Of a stretch of DNA of 64,000 bases, positions 37,075-45,171 are shown piece after piece. The notes beneath the pieces are model-generated. The model made no database searches. It was not told the origin of the DNA and saw only the letters and a list, made by a program, of their open reading frames with translations. Source of the DNA: an uncultured Sphingomonadaceae bacterium (GTDB lineage: Bacteria > Pseudomonadota > Alphaproteobacteria > Sphingomonadales > Sphingomonadaceae); the NCBI GenBank assembly GCA_947497085.1, contig CANMFE010000001.1, positions 496,001 to 560,000 of the forward strand, in the 5' to 3' direction. A program made the translations under genes and the position numbers. Within the stretch, counting starts at the first letter, position 1, and the number at the start of each line of letters is the position of its first letter.

Positions 37075-38288
37075 AACTGACAATTATAAATGGCCAGTTG
37101 ATCCTGCCCGGACAGGATATGCCTGTTCCAGGCGGCATACAGGCCGATGGCGATACAGTCACCGCTGTAGGCGAAATTACGGACAATAAGGACACGGTTG
37201 ATGCCAAAGGCGCAATTATAGCGCCCGGCATTGTCGATCTGGGCGTATTTGCGATCGACAAGGCGGCTTTTCACTTTGGCGGTATCACGCGTGCAGCATT
37301 GATGCCGGACCAGTCGCCCCCGCTCGATTACCCGGCAAGGGTGCGTTTCGCCGCCTATTCAGGCAAGCCGGATCTATGGGTACACCCACTGGGCGCGGCG
37401 ACAGTCAATCTGGGTGGCAGCGAAATGGCCGAAATCGCCCTTATGCAGGATGCCGGGGCAAAAGCGATCAGCACGGGCCGCACATGGATAGCCGATAGCG
37501 GCATGATGCGGCGGCTGATGCAATATTGCGCTGCGCTCGACCTAGCGCTGGTTATTCACAGTGAAGATAGCGGGCTTACCGGCAATGCGGTCGCCACCGA
37601 TGGCGAAATGGCCACAAGGCTGGGCCTTGCCAGTGCCCCTGCGGAGGCGGAAGCCATTGCGGTCGCGCGCGACATAGAGCTAGCCCGGATGACCGGCGCG
37701 AAAATACATTTCCGGCAGGTTACGACCAGGGCGGCGCTTGAACATGTTCGCCGTGCCAAATCGGATGATCTGGCCATTACATGCGGCATCACACCCGCGC
37801 ACCTTTTCCTGTCTGATATTGCCATGGGCAATTTCCGTACCTTTGCGCGCCTGTCCCCGCCGCTCCGGTCAGAAACAGACCGGCGGGCCTGTATTGCCGC
37901 CATTGCCGATGGCACAATCGATGTCATCAGCTCGGGCCATGATCCACGCGGCGCGGAAGATAAACGGCTTCCCTTTGCCGACGCCGCGCCAGGCATGGCA
38001 GGGGCAGAAAGCCTGCTTGCCTTGTCTTTAGGCCTGGTCAGGGACAATCATATTTCGATGGGCAGGCTTTTTGAGCTGCTTTCTGTCAATCCGGCAAAGA
38101 TACTTGGTGTCGCGGCAGGCAGCCTGGCAAAGGACATGGCCGCGGACATAATCCTGTTCAACGCAGATGCCCCGTGGCAGATTCATTCGGACAAAATGCT
38201 CGCCCATGGCGGAAATACCCCATTTGATGGCATGCCCGTGCAGGGCAAAGTCGCCACTGTCTATAAAGGCGGGCAGCAGATATACTGA
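37071..38288 (+). CDS. Dihydroorotase-like protein lacking HxH (PyrX/pseudo-dihydroorotase)
   Basis: A 405-residue amidohydrolase-fold protein that normally would close carbamoyl aspartate. The expected metal-binding H-x-H after strand 1 is absent: the segment reads [24 protein letters not shown] near 163 and IHFRQVTT near 211 correspond to conserved positions, and the C-terminal SSGHDPR replaces the usual DHAPH. Such degenerate homologues (PyrX, PyrC') complex with PyrB and stabilise it without catalysis. The four-base coupling to pyrB supports this. A functional pyrC must then be elsewhere. Start ATG 37071. Confidence 0.85.
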   Translation: MKLTIINGQLILPGQDMPVPGGIQADGDTVTAVGEITDNKDTVDAKGAIIAPGIVDLGVFAIDKAAFHFGGITRAALMPDQSPPLDYPARVRFAAYSGKPDLWVHPLGAATVNLGGSEMAEIALMQDAGAKAISTGRTWIADSGMMRRLMQYCAALDLALVIHSEDSGLTGNAVATDGEMATRLGLASAPAEAEAIAVARDIELARMTGAKIHFRQVTTRAALEHVRRAKSDDLAITCGITPAHLFLSDIAMGNFRTFARLSPPLRSETDRRACIAAIADGTIDVISSGHDPRGAEDKRLPFADAAPGMAGAESLLALSLGLVRDNHISMGRLFELLSVNPAKILGVAAGSLAKDMAADIILFNADAPWQIHSDKMLAHGGNTPFDGMPVQGKVATVYKGGQQIY

Positions 38289-38292
38289 AAAA

Positions 38293-38326
38293 AGACCGGC
38301 TCAGCATTGTGCTGAACCGGCCTTTT
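38293..38326. terminator. Bidirectional terminator after the dihydroorotase-like gene
   Basis: CCGGCTCAGCA pairs with TGCTGAACCGG (one wobble) and is flanked by A-run and T-run, serving both this gene and the SPOR lipoprotein gene. Confidence 0.85.
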
Positions 38327-38347
38327 TCTATTCCGAAATTTCCGGGT

Positions 38348-39697
38348 TTAGTGGCGCATTGCCAAACGGGCACCATTAATCCGCATGGGTTTGAAACTAC
38401 CCGAATGGCGCACAAAGCAATTGCCGCCCTGCGCCTTGATGCTGTTGCACATGGCGCGTGCCGCCCGCACATTGCCAAAGCCGGTTGCGGCCAGACGGTG
38501 AAGCTGGCGACCTTTTGAATTGACTGTAGCGCTGGCATGACTGAAACCGCGCAGATTGCCATAGCGCTTGCTCAAAATACCCCAACCGCGCTTTGCATTT
38601 GACGGAGAGGAAAATGCGCCCAGTTGCACAACATAATTTCCGCGATCCGCATTCGCTACCGAATTGCGCGGCGTAAATATGGGTGTTCTTGCTACAGGCT
38701 TGGCAAGTGCAACGCGCTGTTTTTTCGGTTTTACTGTCGATTCCGCTTTAACATCGATCGTTTTCACTGGTGCTTCCTGAGCTTTTGCGCTCTTTGCCAG
38801 TGGCTGCGCTGTGGGTGCAACTTTCACAGGCTCCCTTACTGTAGCTATGATCGGAACGACCATATTATTAGCTTCTGCGGCGCTCGCCATGGCGAATTCT
38901 TCAGTTACAGGCATATCCGCAAATGCCGTTTCTGGCTGTACGTTGTCATCGGCAATATTTTCAACCAGTTCCGGCATGTCAGGCGTATTTATCAATGCAA
39001 GCCGCTGTGGCTGCCCTGCATCCGCACGCGGCGTAACACCCAATATCGAGGCCACGCGGACCTGATAATGTTCAGGGCGCGACATTTGCGCCCATTGCAA
39101 TAACCGCTGACCAGCTTCGGCTGGCGGAACGTCTTGCAATGCCATGGCACGGGCTTGCCGCCAATTGCCATTCAGGGCAAATGCCATGGCCAGATTCTGG
39201 CGCACTTTGGGCGTATTCGCACCACTGCGCACTTCACGCACCAGCACATCTACACCGCGCTCTGTTTGTCCGGCCAATGCTATTGCCAAACCATAATCGC
39301 CATTGGGTATCAGCGCACGGTGCTCGTTCAAAGTATCCATGGCGTCACGCTGCCGGCCCATGCCGATTTGTGAAAGTGCCAGGCTGATAACATTGCGCGC
39401 ATTTACATCGCCCAGATCGATTGCATCCTGAAATGTGTGCGCAGCAGACATGAAACGGCCATTGGCAAGATACGCCTTGGCAAGCGATGTGCGGTATGCG
39501 GCATTGCGCGGCTCGGCAGAAACGGCATTTTCCGCATTGCTCAACGCTTTGCCCAGCTTACCTTTTGTCAGCGCTTTTTCCGTTTTGGAGGAATAAGCCG
39601 AAGGACGATCGCTGCCCGTGGACGAACAACCCACCAGTGTAGCTCCGATTATCAAAGCCGATGCCGTCACTTTCAATAGTGCAGTTTTGTGTATCAT
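38348..39697 (-). CDS. Tetratricopeptide lipoprotein with C-terminal SPOR domain
   Basis: Envelope protein of 449 residues. I chose ATG 39697 because AAGGA lies eight bases before it; the frame extends 17 codons upstream. The lipobox is ATLVGC-SST. Several TPR-like repeats cover about residues 50-230 (SNAENAVSAEPRNAAYRTSLAKAYLANGRFMSAA). A long variable linker precedes a C-terminal SPOR domain (YVVQLGAFSSPSNAKRGWGILS). SPOR domains bind denuded septal glycan, so the protein probably sits at the division site. It is transcribed toward the terminator at 38293 from beside the ParA gene. Confidence 0.88.
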   Translation of the reverse strand: MIHKTALLKVTASALIIGATLVGCSSTGSDRPSAYSSKTEKALTKGKLGKALSNAENAVSAEPRNAAYRTSLAKAYLANGRFMSAAHTFQDAIDLGDVNARNVISLALSQIGMGRQRDAMDTLNEHRALIPNGDYGLAIALAGQTERGVDVLVREVRSGANTPKVRQNLAMAFALNGNWRQARAMALQDVPPAEAGQRLLQWAQMSRPEHYQVRVASILGVTPRADAGQPQRLALINTPDMPELVENIADDNVQPETAFADMPVTEEFAMASAAEANNMVVPIIATVREPVKVAPTAQPLAKSAKAQEAPVKTIDVKAESTVKPKKQRVALAKPVARTPIFTPRNSVANADRGNYVVQLGAFSSPSNAKRGWGILSKRYGNLRGFSHASATVNSKGRQLHRLAATGFGNVRAARAMCNSIKAQGGNCFVRHSGSFKPMRINGARLAMRH

Positions 39698-39760
39698 AGC
39701 GTTTGTCCTTGTTCGCCTTGTTGCGTTCTTCATGGTTTGCGCAGCCATGCCTGTAACAGG

Positions 39761-40579
39761 TTAATTCCTGCCACCACTTGCCGCCTTGTCAGCAAGCGCA
39801 CCAATTTCCGGCATTTTTTCCAGAAACTCATCCAACGCCTGCGTCACGAGCTGCTGTGCGGAAATGTTGTTGAGCGCGCAGGCCAGACGAAGCCGCAAAT
39901 GCCGCTCTGGATCAACACGCAGCGTAAATGCGGCGCGCTTGCCAGATTTTGTCGCGGGCTTTTTGGGCCTGCTCGGGTTTGCCGCTGGTGTCGGTGTGCG
40001 CACTGCCTTGACTTCAGCCTGTTGTGGCGAAGGCATTATGGCTAGGCCGGAAGCTTTCTCCGCTTCCGCTTTATCCGCGCTCAGGGCCGGTTTCTTTACT
40101 GACAGCGGACTGTTCGCCATGTCGACAGGTGCGCCCGATACCGCATTTTCAGTGTTTTCAGGGCCCGGTTCCGAAGATTTGACTTCGCTGGAAAGCTCTA
40201 CGCTCGCCTCTACCTCTTGGGCGTCCGGTTCTTCCGTTTCATTTGCATCCTGCAATCCCAGACTGTCATCCGCCTTCAACCGCTCTTCCAGGTCATCGCG
40301 CTGCTTGACCACTTCCGGTACAGCAGCCGCAAGCGGGTTGACCGCCTTGCCATTTGCCATGGATGCCGGGACAGCCACATCATCCTCGGGCTGCGGATCG
40401 ACATCATAACCCATATCGTTCCAGCCAAGGTCTTCAAGGCTTTCACCACTATCTTTTTTGGGCGCTGTAGTAAGACCGGTCAGCCCTTGGCGCCGCATTG
40501 CTGGCTTGGCGTCACCCTTGCGTGCAAGCAGGCTGGATGACAATGAAGCCGTTGGCTTGGATTCAGATATATCCATCAC
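39761..40579 (-). CDS. Hypothetical protein with possible ribbon-helix-helix C-terminus
   Basis: A 272-residue protein. About 200 N-terminal residues are Ser/Ala/Glu/Asp-rich and likely disordered. The C-terminal 60 residues (AAFTLRVDPERHLRLRLACALNNISAQQLVTQALDEFLEKMPEIGALADK) have a strand-helix-helix pattern like ribbon-helix-helix DNA-binding proteins or ParB-like partners. It overlaps nothing and follows the ParA gene by 19 bases, suggesting that this is the ATPase's partner or adaptor. GTG 40579 or ATG 40576 both fit the GGAGGAG site; GTG is listed. No close relative was recognised. Confidence 0.7.
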   Translation of the reverse strand: MMDISESKPTASLSSSLLARKGDAKPAMRRQGLTGLTTAPKKDSGESLEDLGWNDMGYDVDPQPEDDVAVPASMANGKAVNPLAAAVPEVVKQRDDLEERLKADDSLGLQDANETEEPDAQEVEASVELSSEVKSSEPGPENTENAVSGAPVDMANSPLSVKKPALSADKAEAEKASGLAIMPSPQQAEVKAVRTPTPAANPSRPKKPATKSGKRAAFTLRVDPERHLRLRLACALNNISAQQLVTQALDEFLEKMPEIGALADKAASGGRN

Positions 40580-40598
40580 TTTTTCTCCTCCTCCTCAT

Positions 40599-41318
40599 TC
40601 AAGACCCGGCGACCCGGCGGCCGAAGCCGCCCATGGGACGCGGTGCACCGCCGATCGGCTGGGCCGCGGCGGGAGCAGAAAAAACGGTACGGCGGAAATT
40701 CTTTTCCAGCCGATCGGACATATATTCCCAAAGTGCTGTCACTTCCTGTGCAGAGCGGCCTTCAGGATCAATTTCCATGACAGTGCGACCATCAATCATC
40801 GACGCGGCAAAATCGGTACGATGATGCAATGTCGTCGGTGCCACTGTGCCATGCTGCGACAGTGCCACCGCCGCTTCAGACGTAATTTTGGCTTTTGGCG
40901 TTGCACCATTGACAACAAAAATCAAAGGCTTGCCTGCACGTTCACACAGGTCAACCGTGGCGCCCACTGCACGCAGATCGTGCGGGCTTGGCCGTGTGGG
41001 TACGACGATCAGTTCAGCAACCGAAATCACGCTCTGGATGGCCATGGTGATGGCAGGCGGCGTATCAATGACCGCCAGCTTGAAACCCTGTTGCCGCAAA
41101 ATCGCAAGGTCGGATGCGAGCCGGGCAACGGTTGTTTGTGCGAATGCGGGCAATTCCGCCTCACGCTCATTCCACCAGTCAGCGAGCGACCCTTGTGGAT
41201 CAATATCGATAAGAACAACCGGACCGGCGCCTGCCAGCTGGGCCTGAACGGCGATATGGCCAGACAAAGTCGTCTTGCCGGAACCGCCTTTTTGTGATGC
41301 CATTGCGAGAACGCGCAC
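40599..41318 (-). CDS. ParA family partition ATPase
   Basis: A 239-residue Walker-type ATPase. The deviant Walker A motif is QKGGSGKTTLSGH near residue 8, followed by VVLIDIDPQGSLADWW (switch), VIDTPPAITMAI (Walker B) and KPLIFVVNGATPKAKI. I chose GTG 41318 (MRVLAMASQKGG) because AAGGGG lies six bases upstream. The protein lacks an N-terminal DNA-binding extension, which excludes plasmid type Ia, and the surroundings have no parB, gidB or oriC, so it is an orphan. Such orphans position cell-envelope or chemotaxis assemblies. It shares a unit with the ribbon-helix-helix-like gene and two SPOR genes. Confidence 0.9.
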   Translation of the reverse strand: MRVLAMASQKGGSGKTTLSGHIAVQAQLAGAGPVVLIDIDPQGSLADWWNEREAELPAFAQTTVARLASDLAILRQQGFKLAVIDTPPAITMAIQSVISVAELIVVPTRPSPHDLRAVGATVDLCERAGKPLIFVVNGATPKAKITSEAAVALSQHGTVAPTTLHHRTDFAASMIDGRTVMEIDPEGRSAQEVTALWEYMSDRLEKNFRRTVFSAPAAAQPIGGAPRPMGGFGRRVAGS

Positions 41319-41621
41319 ATTAATCCCCTTAGGTTCGCGAAAATTTCCTGAAGACACGAAATCGCAGAACAGGACTAATATCTGGTTAACAGCTGAAATT
41401 TTGCGTGGAACAAACTTGCTTCATACTGTCGATAATAGCGGGATAGCGGCTTTTCCTAACCACCCGTTATCTATAAAATTTGAGCATTGCAGACGTGCCT
41501 GTTCCGGCAAAGAGACGTTGCAAATATGTGTTTTCATTATAGGAGTATTAATGCGCAGGCGCCAATTATGATAAATGGTAAATCCCCGCAGATTTTTTAT
41601 TATATGGAAAGGAGAGAAAGG
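41319..41621 (+). other. Divergent promoter region between ParA and Sel1/SPOR genes
   Basis: About 300 bases. It holds GGTTAAC near 41392 and, at 41551-41571, a six-codon frame (MRRRQL, stop) behind a strong AGGAG five bases before its ATG. Its stop TGA overlaps a further in-frame ATG at 41568 that would extend the Sel1/SPOR protein by 18 residues. No other features are seen. Confidence 0.5.
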
Positions 41622-43169
41622 ATGATCCGCGTAAAACCAGGCCGCTATCCAGCGCGATTCACGCTCCTTTCCCTATGCTTTACATCTTTTGCGCTCCCTG
41701 CCACAGCACATGGATTCGTGCAGGATGACGTCATCACACTCCCCCCCGGTGATGGTGAAGCGATTGCCGAATGGCGCGCACTTGCCGAAAAAGGGGACGC
41801 GGATGCACAATATAATCTGGGCCAGGCATATACTATCGGCCAAGGCGTTGACCGCGATCTGGCCATGGCCGAACAATGGCTTGCCAAGGCCGCGAAACAG
41901 GGACATGTGCGCGCAATTGAAAGCTATGGCCTTATCCTGTTCCGCAATAACCGTCAGGCAGAGGCAATGCCTTATATTCAAGCTGCTGCCGCCCGCGGTG
42001 AACCCCGCGCGCAATATATATTGGGCATAGCGCATTTTAACGGAGATCTTGCCGAGCAGGACTGGGTACTTGCCTATGCCTATATGCTGCTCGCAGCGGA
42101 AGCCGGCCTGCCGCAGGCCGACCTTAATCTGGCCACGATGGACCGGCATGTCCCGATAGAGGAACGTCAAGAAGGACTTAGGCTCGCCAGGAAAATCGAG
42201 CGTGATGCAAAACCGATAGACGGCGAGCAGGTTGTTGCCGTCATACAGCCCGAAACAACCACCCCTGTCGCTACACAGGATAGCGCCGTACCAGACACCG
42301 CGCGCGAAAATATTGCATCGCAGAATCAAGTGGCGGGCACAGACGGCACCGCGCCGGAAAGGCCTGCAGCTGCTACAGATACGCAAACCGTATCGGCATC
42401 GCCGCAGGAAGTGGTGCAACCTCTGCCTAAAGAAAATACAGATAGCAGTATTGTTGAGGCGGAACTGCCACCATCGCAGGTCGCAGATACCGGCGTGTCA
42501 CAGGCGGATATCGCTGCCGTAGACGAACCGGCACAGACGGAAGCCGCAGATCTGGGAAAGGCCGTTGGGCAAGAGCTTACCCAGGCAGAGGCTGACGGCG
42601 GACAAACCGACATGCCGCAAAATGATGCACCGGCAGAAGGTATTATAGCGCATAATAGCGAAACCGAGGTTGCCGCAAACGATGATACAGAAACGGTCAC
42701 AGAAGAACAAAATATAAGCCTTACGGATGCTGATAGTCCGTTGCCTGCCCTCCCTGATACTGGTTCTAACGCTGATACGGTCGAAACAGATGAAGAAACT
42801 ACCGAACAGGTCGCACAGACAGAAGAGCCAGAATCTGCCGCACTGGTGGAGGAAGATGCCGTTAAAGCCAATGAAAGAACAGCATCACAAAATACTGACG
42901 AAGCTGCTCCCGCTATTGATCCTTCTCAAGAAGTGCAGCAGGATAACTGGCGCATTCAGCTTGGTGCGTTTCGAACTAGCGAAAAGGTGGAAACGGCATG
43001 GCAGGGTTTACAGGCACGCCATGCGGCACTCGCGGGGCTGGAACTATATATGCAGGATGCAGGCGAGTTTAAGCGTTTACAGGTGGGACCGTTTACGAAC
43101 CGGGCGGATGCCGTACGGCTATGCCGGAATTTGGAAAATCAGCCCTGTTTTGTCGTCAAATCCGACTGA
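41622..43169 (+). CDS. Sel1-repeat protein with C-terminal SPOR domain
   Basis: A 515-residue envelope protein from ATG 41622, which follows GGAGAG closely. A signal peptide (FTLLSLCFTSFALPATAHG) ends near residue 30. Sel1-like repeats follow (AEKGDADAQYNLGQAYTIGQGVDRDLAMAEQWLAKAA, then AAARGEPRAQYILGIAHF). Residues about 200-430 are acidic, Glu/Thr/Ala-rich, low complexity, a linker. The C-terminal SPOR domain begins IQLGAFRTSEKVETAW and ends FTNRADAVRLCRNLENQPCFV. It is divergent from the ParA unit, sharing a promoter region. An in-frame ATG at 41568 offers an alternative longer start. Confidence 0.88.
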   Translation: MIRVKPGRYPARFTLLSLCFTSFALPATAHGFVQDDVITLPPGDGEAIAEWRALAEKGDADAQYNLGQAYTIGQGVDRDLAMAEQWLAKAAKQGHVRAIESYGLILFRNNRQAEAMPYIQAAAARGEPRAQYILGIAHFNGDLAEQDWVLAYAYMLLAAEAGLPQADLNLATMDRHVPIEERQEGLRLARKIERDAKPIDGEQVVAVIQPETTTPVATQDSAVPDTARENIASQNQVAGTDGTAPERPAAATDTQTVSASPQEVVQPLPKENTDSSIVEAELPPSQVADTGVSQADIAAVDEPAQTEAADLGKAVGQELTQAEADGGQTDMPQNDAPAEGIIAHNSETEVAANDDTETVTEEQNISLTDADSPLPALPDTGSNADTVETDEETTEQVAQTEEPESAALVEEDAVKANERTASQNTDEAAPAIDPSQEVQQDNWRIQLGAFRTSEKVETAWQGLQARHAALAGLELYMQDAGEFKRLQVGPFTNRADAVRLCRNLENQPCFVVKSD

Positions 43170-43183
43170 CCTATCGCTCAGGC

Positions 43184-44074
43184 CTATCGCTCGGGAATAA
43201 CCACCCACTGATCTTCATCAATGCCCTGGGCCAGAAGTATCGTGGTCAGGTCACCATGCGCGATATACGCATCTGCCGCATCGCGCGCAGCCTGTTTCGC
43301 GCGATAGGCAATGCCGTATCCCGCCGCCTGTAGCATGGGAATATCATTCGCCCCGTCACCAATGGCCAGGCTGTCTGCGGCATCAATTTTACGCACTTTA
43401 AGGACTTGCGCAAGAAAATCAGCCTTGGCCCTGGCATCGACAATATCGCCCAAAAGCGTGCCTGTCAGTCTGCCATCGCGTACCTCAAGCCTGTTGGCAA
43501 AGACCTGATTGAACCCGAGACCAGCCGCTACCGGATCAGCAAAAGCGTGAAAGCCGCCTGATACAAGCATGTTGAAACAGCCCAAAGCGTGCATGGTGGC
43601 AATTAACGTACCTGCACCCGGCATGGCGCGGATACGTTCATGCAGGCATTCGTCAATTGTGGTTTCCGGCAAGCCTTCGAGCAATGCTACGCGTTTTGCC
43701 AGTGATTCGGCAAAATCGAGCTCACCGCGCATTGTGCTTTCGGTAATCGCCATCACTTCTGGCCTGAGGCCCGCATAATCGGCGAGTTCATCAATACATT
43801 CGGCAGCGATCATTGTGCTGTCCATATCGGAACATAGCAGCTTTTTGACGCGGTGCGCCGCTGGCTGCACGAACAGATCGCAGCTGTCCAGAAAGGGCCC
43901 AAATGCAGTTCTTGCGGTGTCCGGCCCTGTCTCAAATTGAATGTCAATCGCGTGCCCGCTACCGAAAATGCGCGTATCCTGCGGCGCGCAACCTGCAGCG
44001 GCCAGCAATTCGCATGCCGCATTTTCCGCTCCATCTTCGTGGGGTTTTGCTGCTATCAGGGTGGCAATGAACAT
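43184..44074 (-). CDS. serB: Phosphoserine phosphatase SerB
   Basis: Final enzyme of serine synthesis, 296 residues. I chose ATG 44074 (MFIATLIAAKP) since GAAGGT lies five bases before; the longer frame reaches 44155. An N-terminal ACT-like half precedes the HAD domain with nucleophile Asp in LLCSDMDSTMIAAECIDELA (near residue 85), SGGFHAFADPVAAGLGFNQVFAN and GDGANDIPMLQAAGYGIAY. The start codon is shared head-to-head with miaA on the other strand, leaving no intergenic space. Confidence 0.95.
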   Translation of the reverse strand: MFIATLIAAKPHEDGAENAACELLAAAGCAPQDTRIFGSGHAIDIQFETGPDTARTAFGPFLDSCDLFVQPAAHRVKKLLCSDMDSTMIAAECIDELADYAGLRPEVMAITESTMRGELDFAESLAKRVALLEGLPETTIDECLHERIRAMPGAGTLIATMHALGCFNMLVSGGFHAFADPVAAGLGFNQVFANRLEVRDGRLTGTLLGDIVDARAKADFLAQVLKVRKIDAADSLAIGDGANDIPMLQAAGYGIAYRAKQAARDAADAYIAHGDLTTILLAQGIDEDQWVVIPER

Positions 44075-45035
44075 GGATAAACCTTCAGAATCGGGTGGCA
44101 TGCAGGAAGACAAACCTCCTGTTGCGCTTATTGCCGGACCAACGGCCAGCGGCAAGAGCGGATTAGGCGTCGCCCTTGCAAAACATTATGCCCAGACCGA
44201 TAAAAAGGCCGTTATCATCAATATGGACAGCGCGCAGGTCTATGCCGATCTCGATGTGCTGAGTGCCCGGCCAACAGCGGATGAAATGCAGGGCATAGAA
44301 CACAGACTCTACGGATATATTGACGGTAGCGAGGCTTGCAGTGCCGCGCGCTGGGCCAGCGATGCGAAGGTGCAAATCGCGCAGGCCCATGCTGAGAGCG
44401 CGGTTCCGATACTTGTCGGCGGCACGGGTCTTTATATGCGTACCTTGCTGGATGGCATATCGCCCATTCCCGATATTGATGCAAAGATACGCGCGGAAGT
44501 GCGCGCCTTGCCGGTTTCACAAAGCTATGCCGCGCTTCTTTCCGAAGACCCGGAACGCGCCGCGCGGCTTTCGCCCAACGACACCAGCCGGATATCGCGC
44601 GCGCTGGAAGTTGTCCGCTCTACCGGTAAAACCCTCTCTTATTGGCAATCGGCCAAGGAAGGCGGGATAGCCGGTGATATCACGCTCAGGCCCCTTGTCC
44701 TGCTGCCCCCGCGCGAGTGGCTATATACGCGGTGTAACCAGCGGTTCGAGATGATGTTTGACAATGGCGCTGCGGCGGAAGTGCGCGCGCTGATTGACCG
44801 AAACCTGCCCGATGACTGCCCGGTCATGCGCGCTATCGGGGTGCCGGAAATTACCGCCTATCTGCATGGGGACATGACACGTGCGCAAGCCGTGGAATCG
44901 GCCCAGACAGCAACTCGGCAATATGCGAAGCGCCAATATACATGGTTCCGCAATCAGCCTCCGCCCGAATGGCCATGCTGGCACGGAGAGATAAATAACA
45001 ATAATATAGATAATATTATAACTTTATTTCAATAA
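44067..45035 (+). CDS. miaA: tRNA dimethylallyltransferase MiaA
   Basis: Adds a dimethylallyl group to A37 of tRNAs reading UNN codons. 322 residues from ATG 44067 (AGGGTGG before). Motifs: P-loop LIAGPTASGKSGLGVALA, DSAQVYADLDVLSARPT, HRLYGYID, VGGTGLYMRTLLDGISPIP, and TRQYAKRQYTWFRNQP near the end. Another ATG at 44073 is possible; 44067 overlaps serB's start by eight bases and both fit the head-to-head layout. A short TTGACA-type promoter for the next gene follows. Confidence 0.95.
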   Translation: MNMDKPSESGGMQEDKPPVALIAGPTASGKSGLGVALAKHYAQTDKKAVIINMDSAQVYADLDVLSARPTADEMQGIEHRLYGYIDGSEACSAARWASDAKVQIAQAHAESAVPILVGGTGLYMRTLLDGISPIPDIDAKIRAEVRALPVSQSYAALLSEDPERAARLSPNDTSRISRALEVVRSTGKTLSYWQSAKEGGIAGDITLRPLVLLPPREWLYTRCNQRFEMMFDNGAAAEVRALIDRNLPDDCPVMRAIGVPEITAYLHGDMTRAQAVESAQTATRQYAKRQYTWFRNQPPPEWPCWHGEINNNNIDNIITLFQ

Positions 45036-45041
45036 AATCCG

Positions 45042-45070
45042 TTGACATAGTATTTTAATGCCCATAACAG
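45042..45070 (+). promoter_or_regulatory. Candidate promoter of the ilv operon
   Basis: Perfect -35 TTGACA (45042-45047) with TAACAG 17 bases downstream (weak -10). It lies about 100 bases before the ilvB start. No leader peptide rich in Ile, Leu or Val was found here. Confidence 0.35.
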
Positions 45071-45171
45071 GCTTGTCTTGCCTTTATGGTTGCAGTGCAA
45101 CATTGAGGATGAACTGACTGTGCCATATTGGTGCGGCTTGCATGGTGGAATTATCTGGAAGGACCGGGACA

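Noticed and set aside
40599..41318. Chromosome-partition parA near the origin
   Set aside because: No parB, gidB, gidA or parS sites; treated as an orphan positioning ATPase.
45042..45171. Attenuator leader before ilvB
   Set aside because: The only short frame (from ATG 45059) lacks clusters of Ile, Leu or Val codons, and no competing hairpins were seen.
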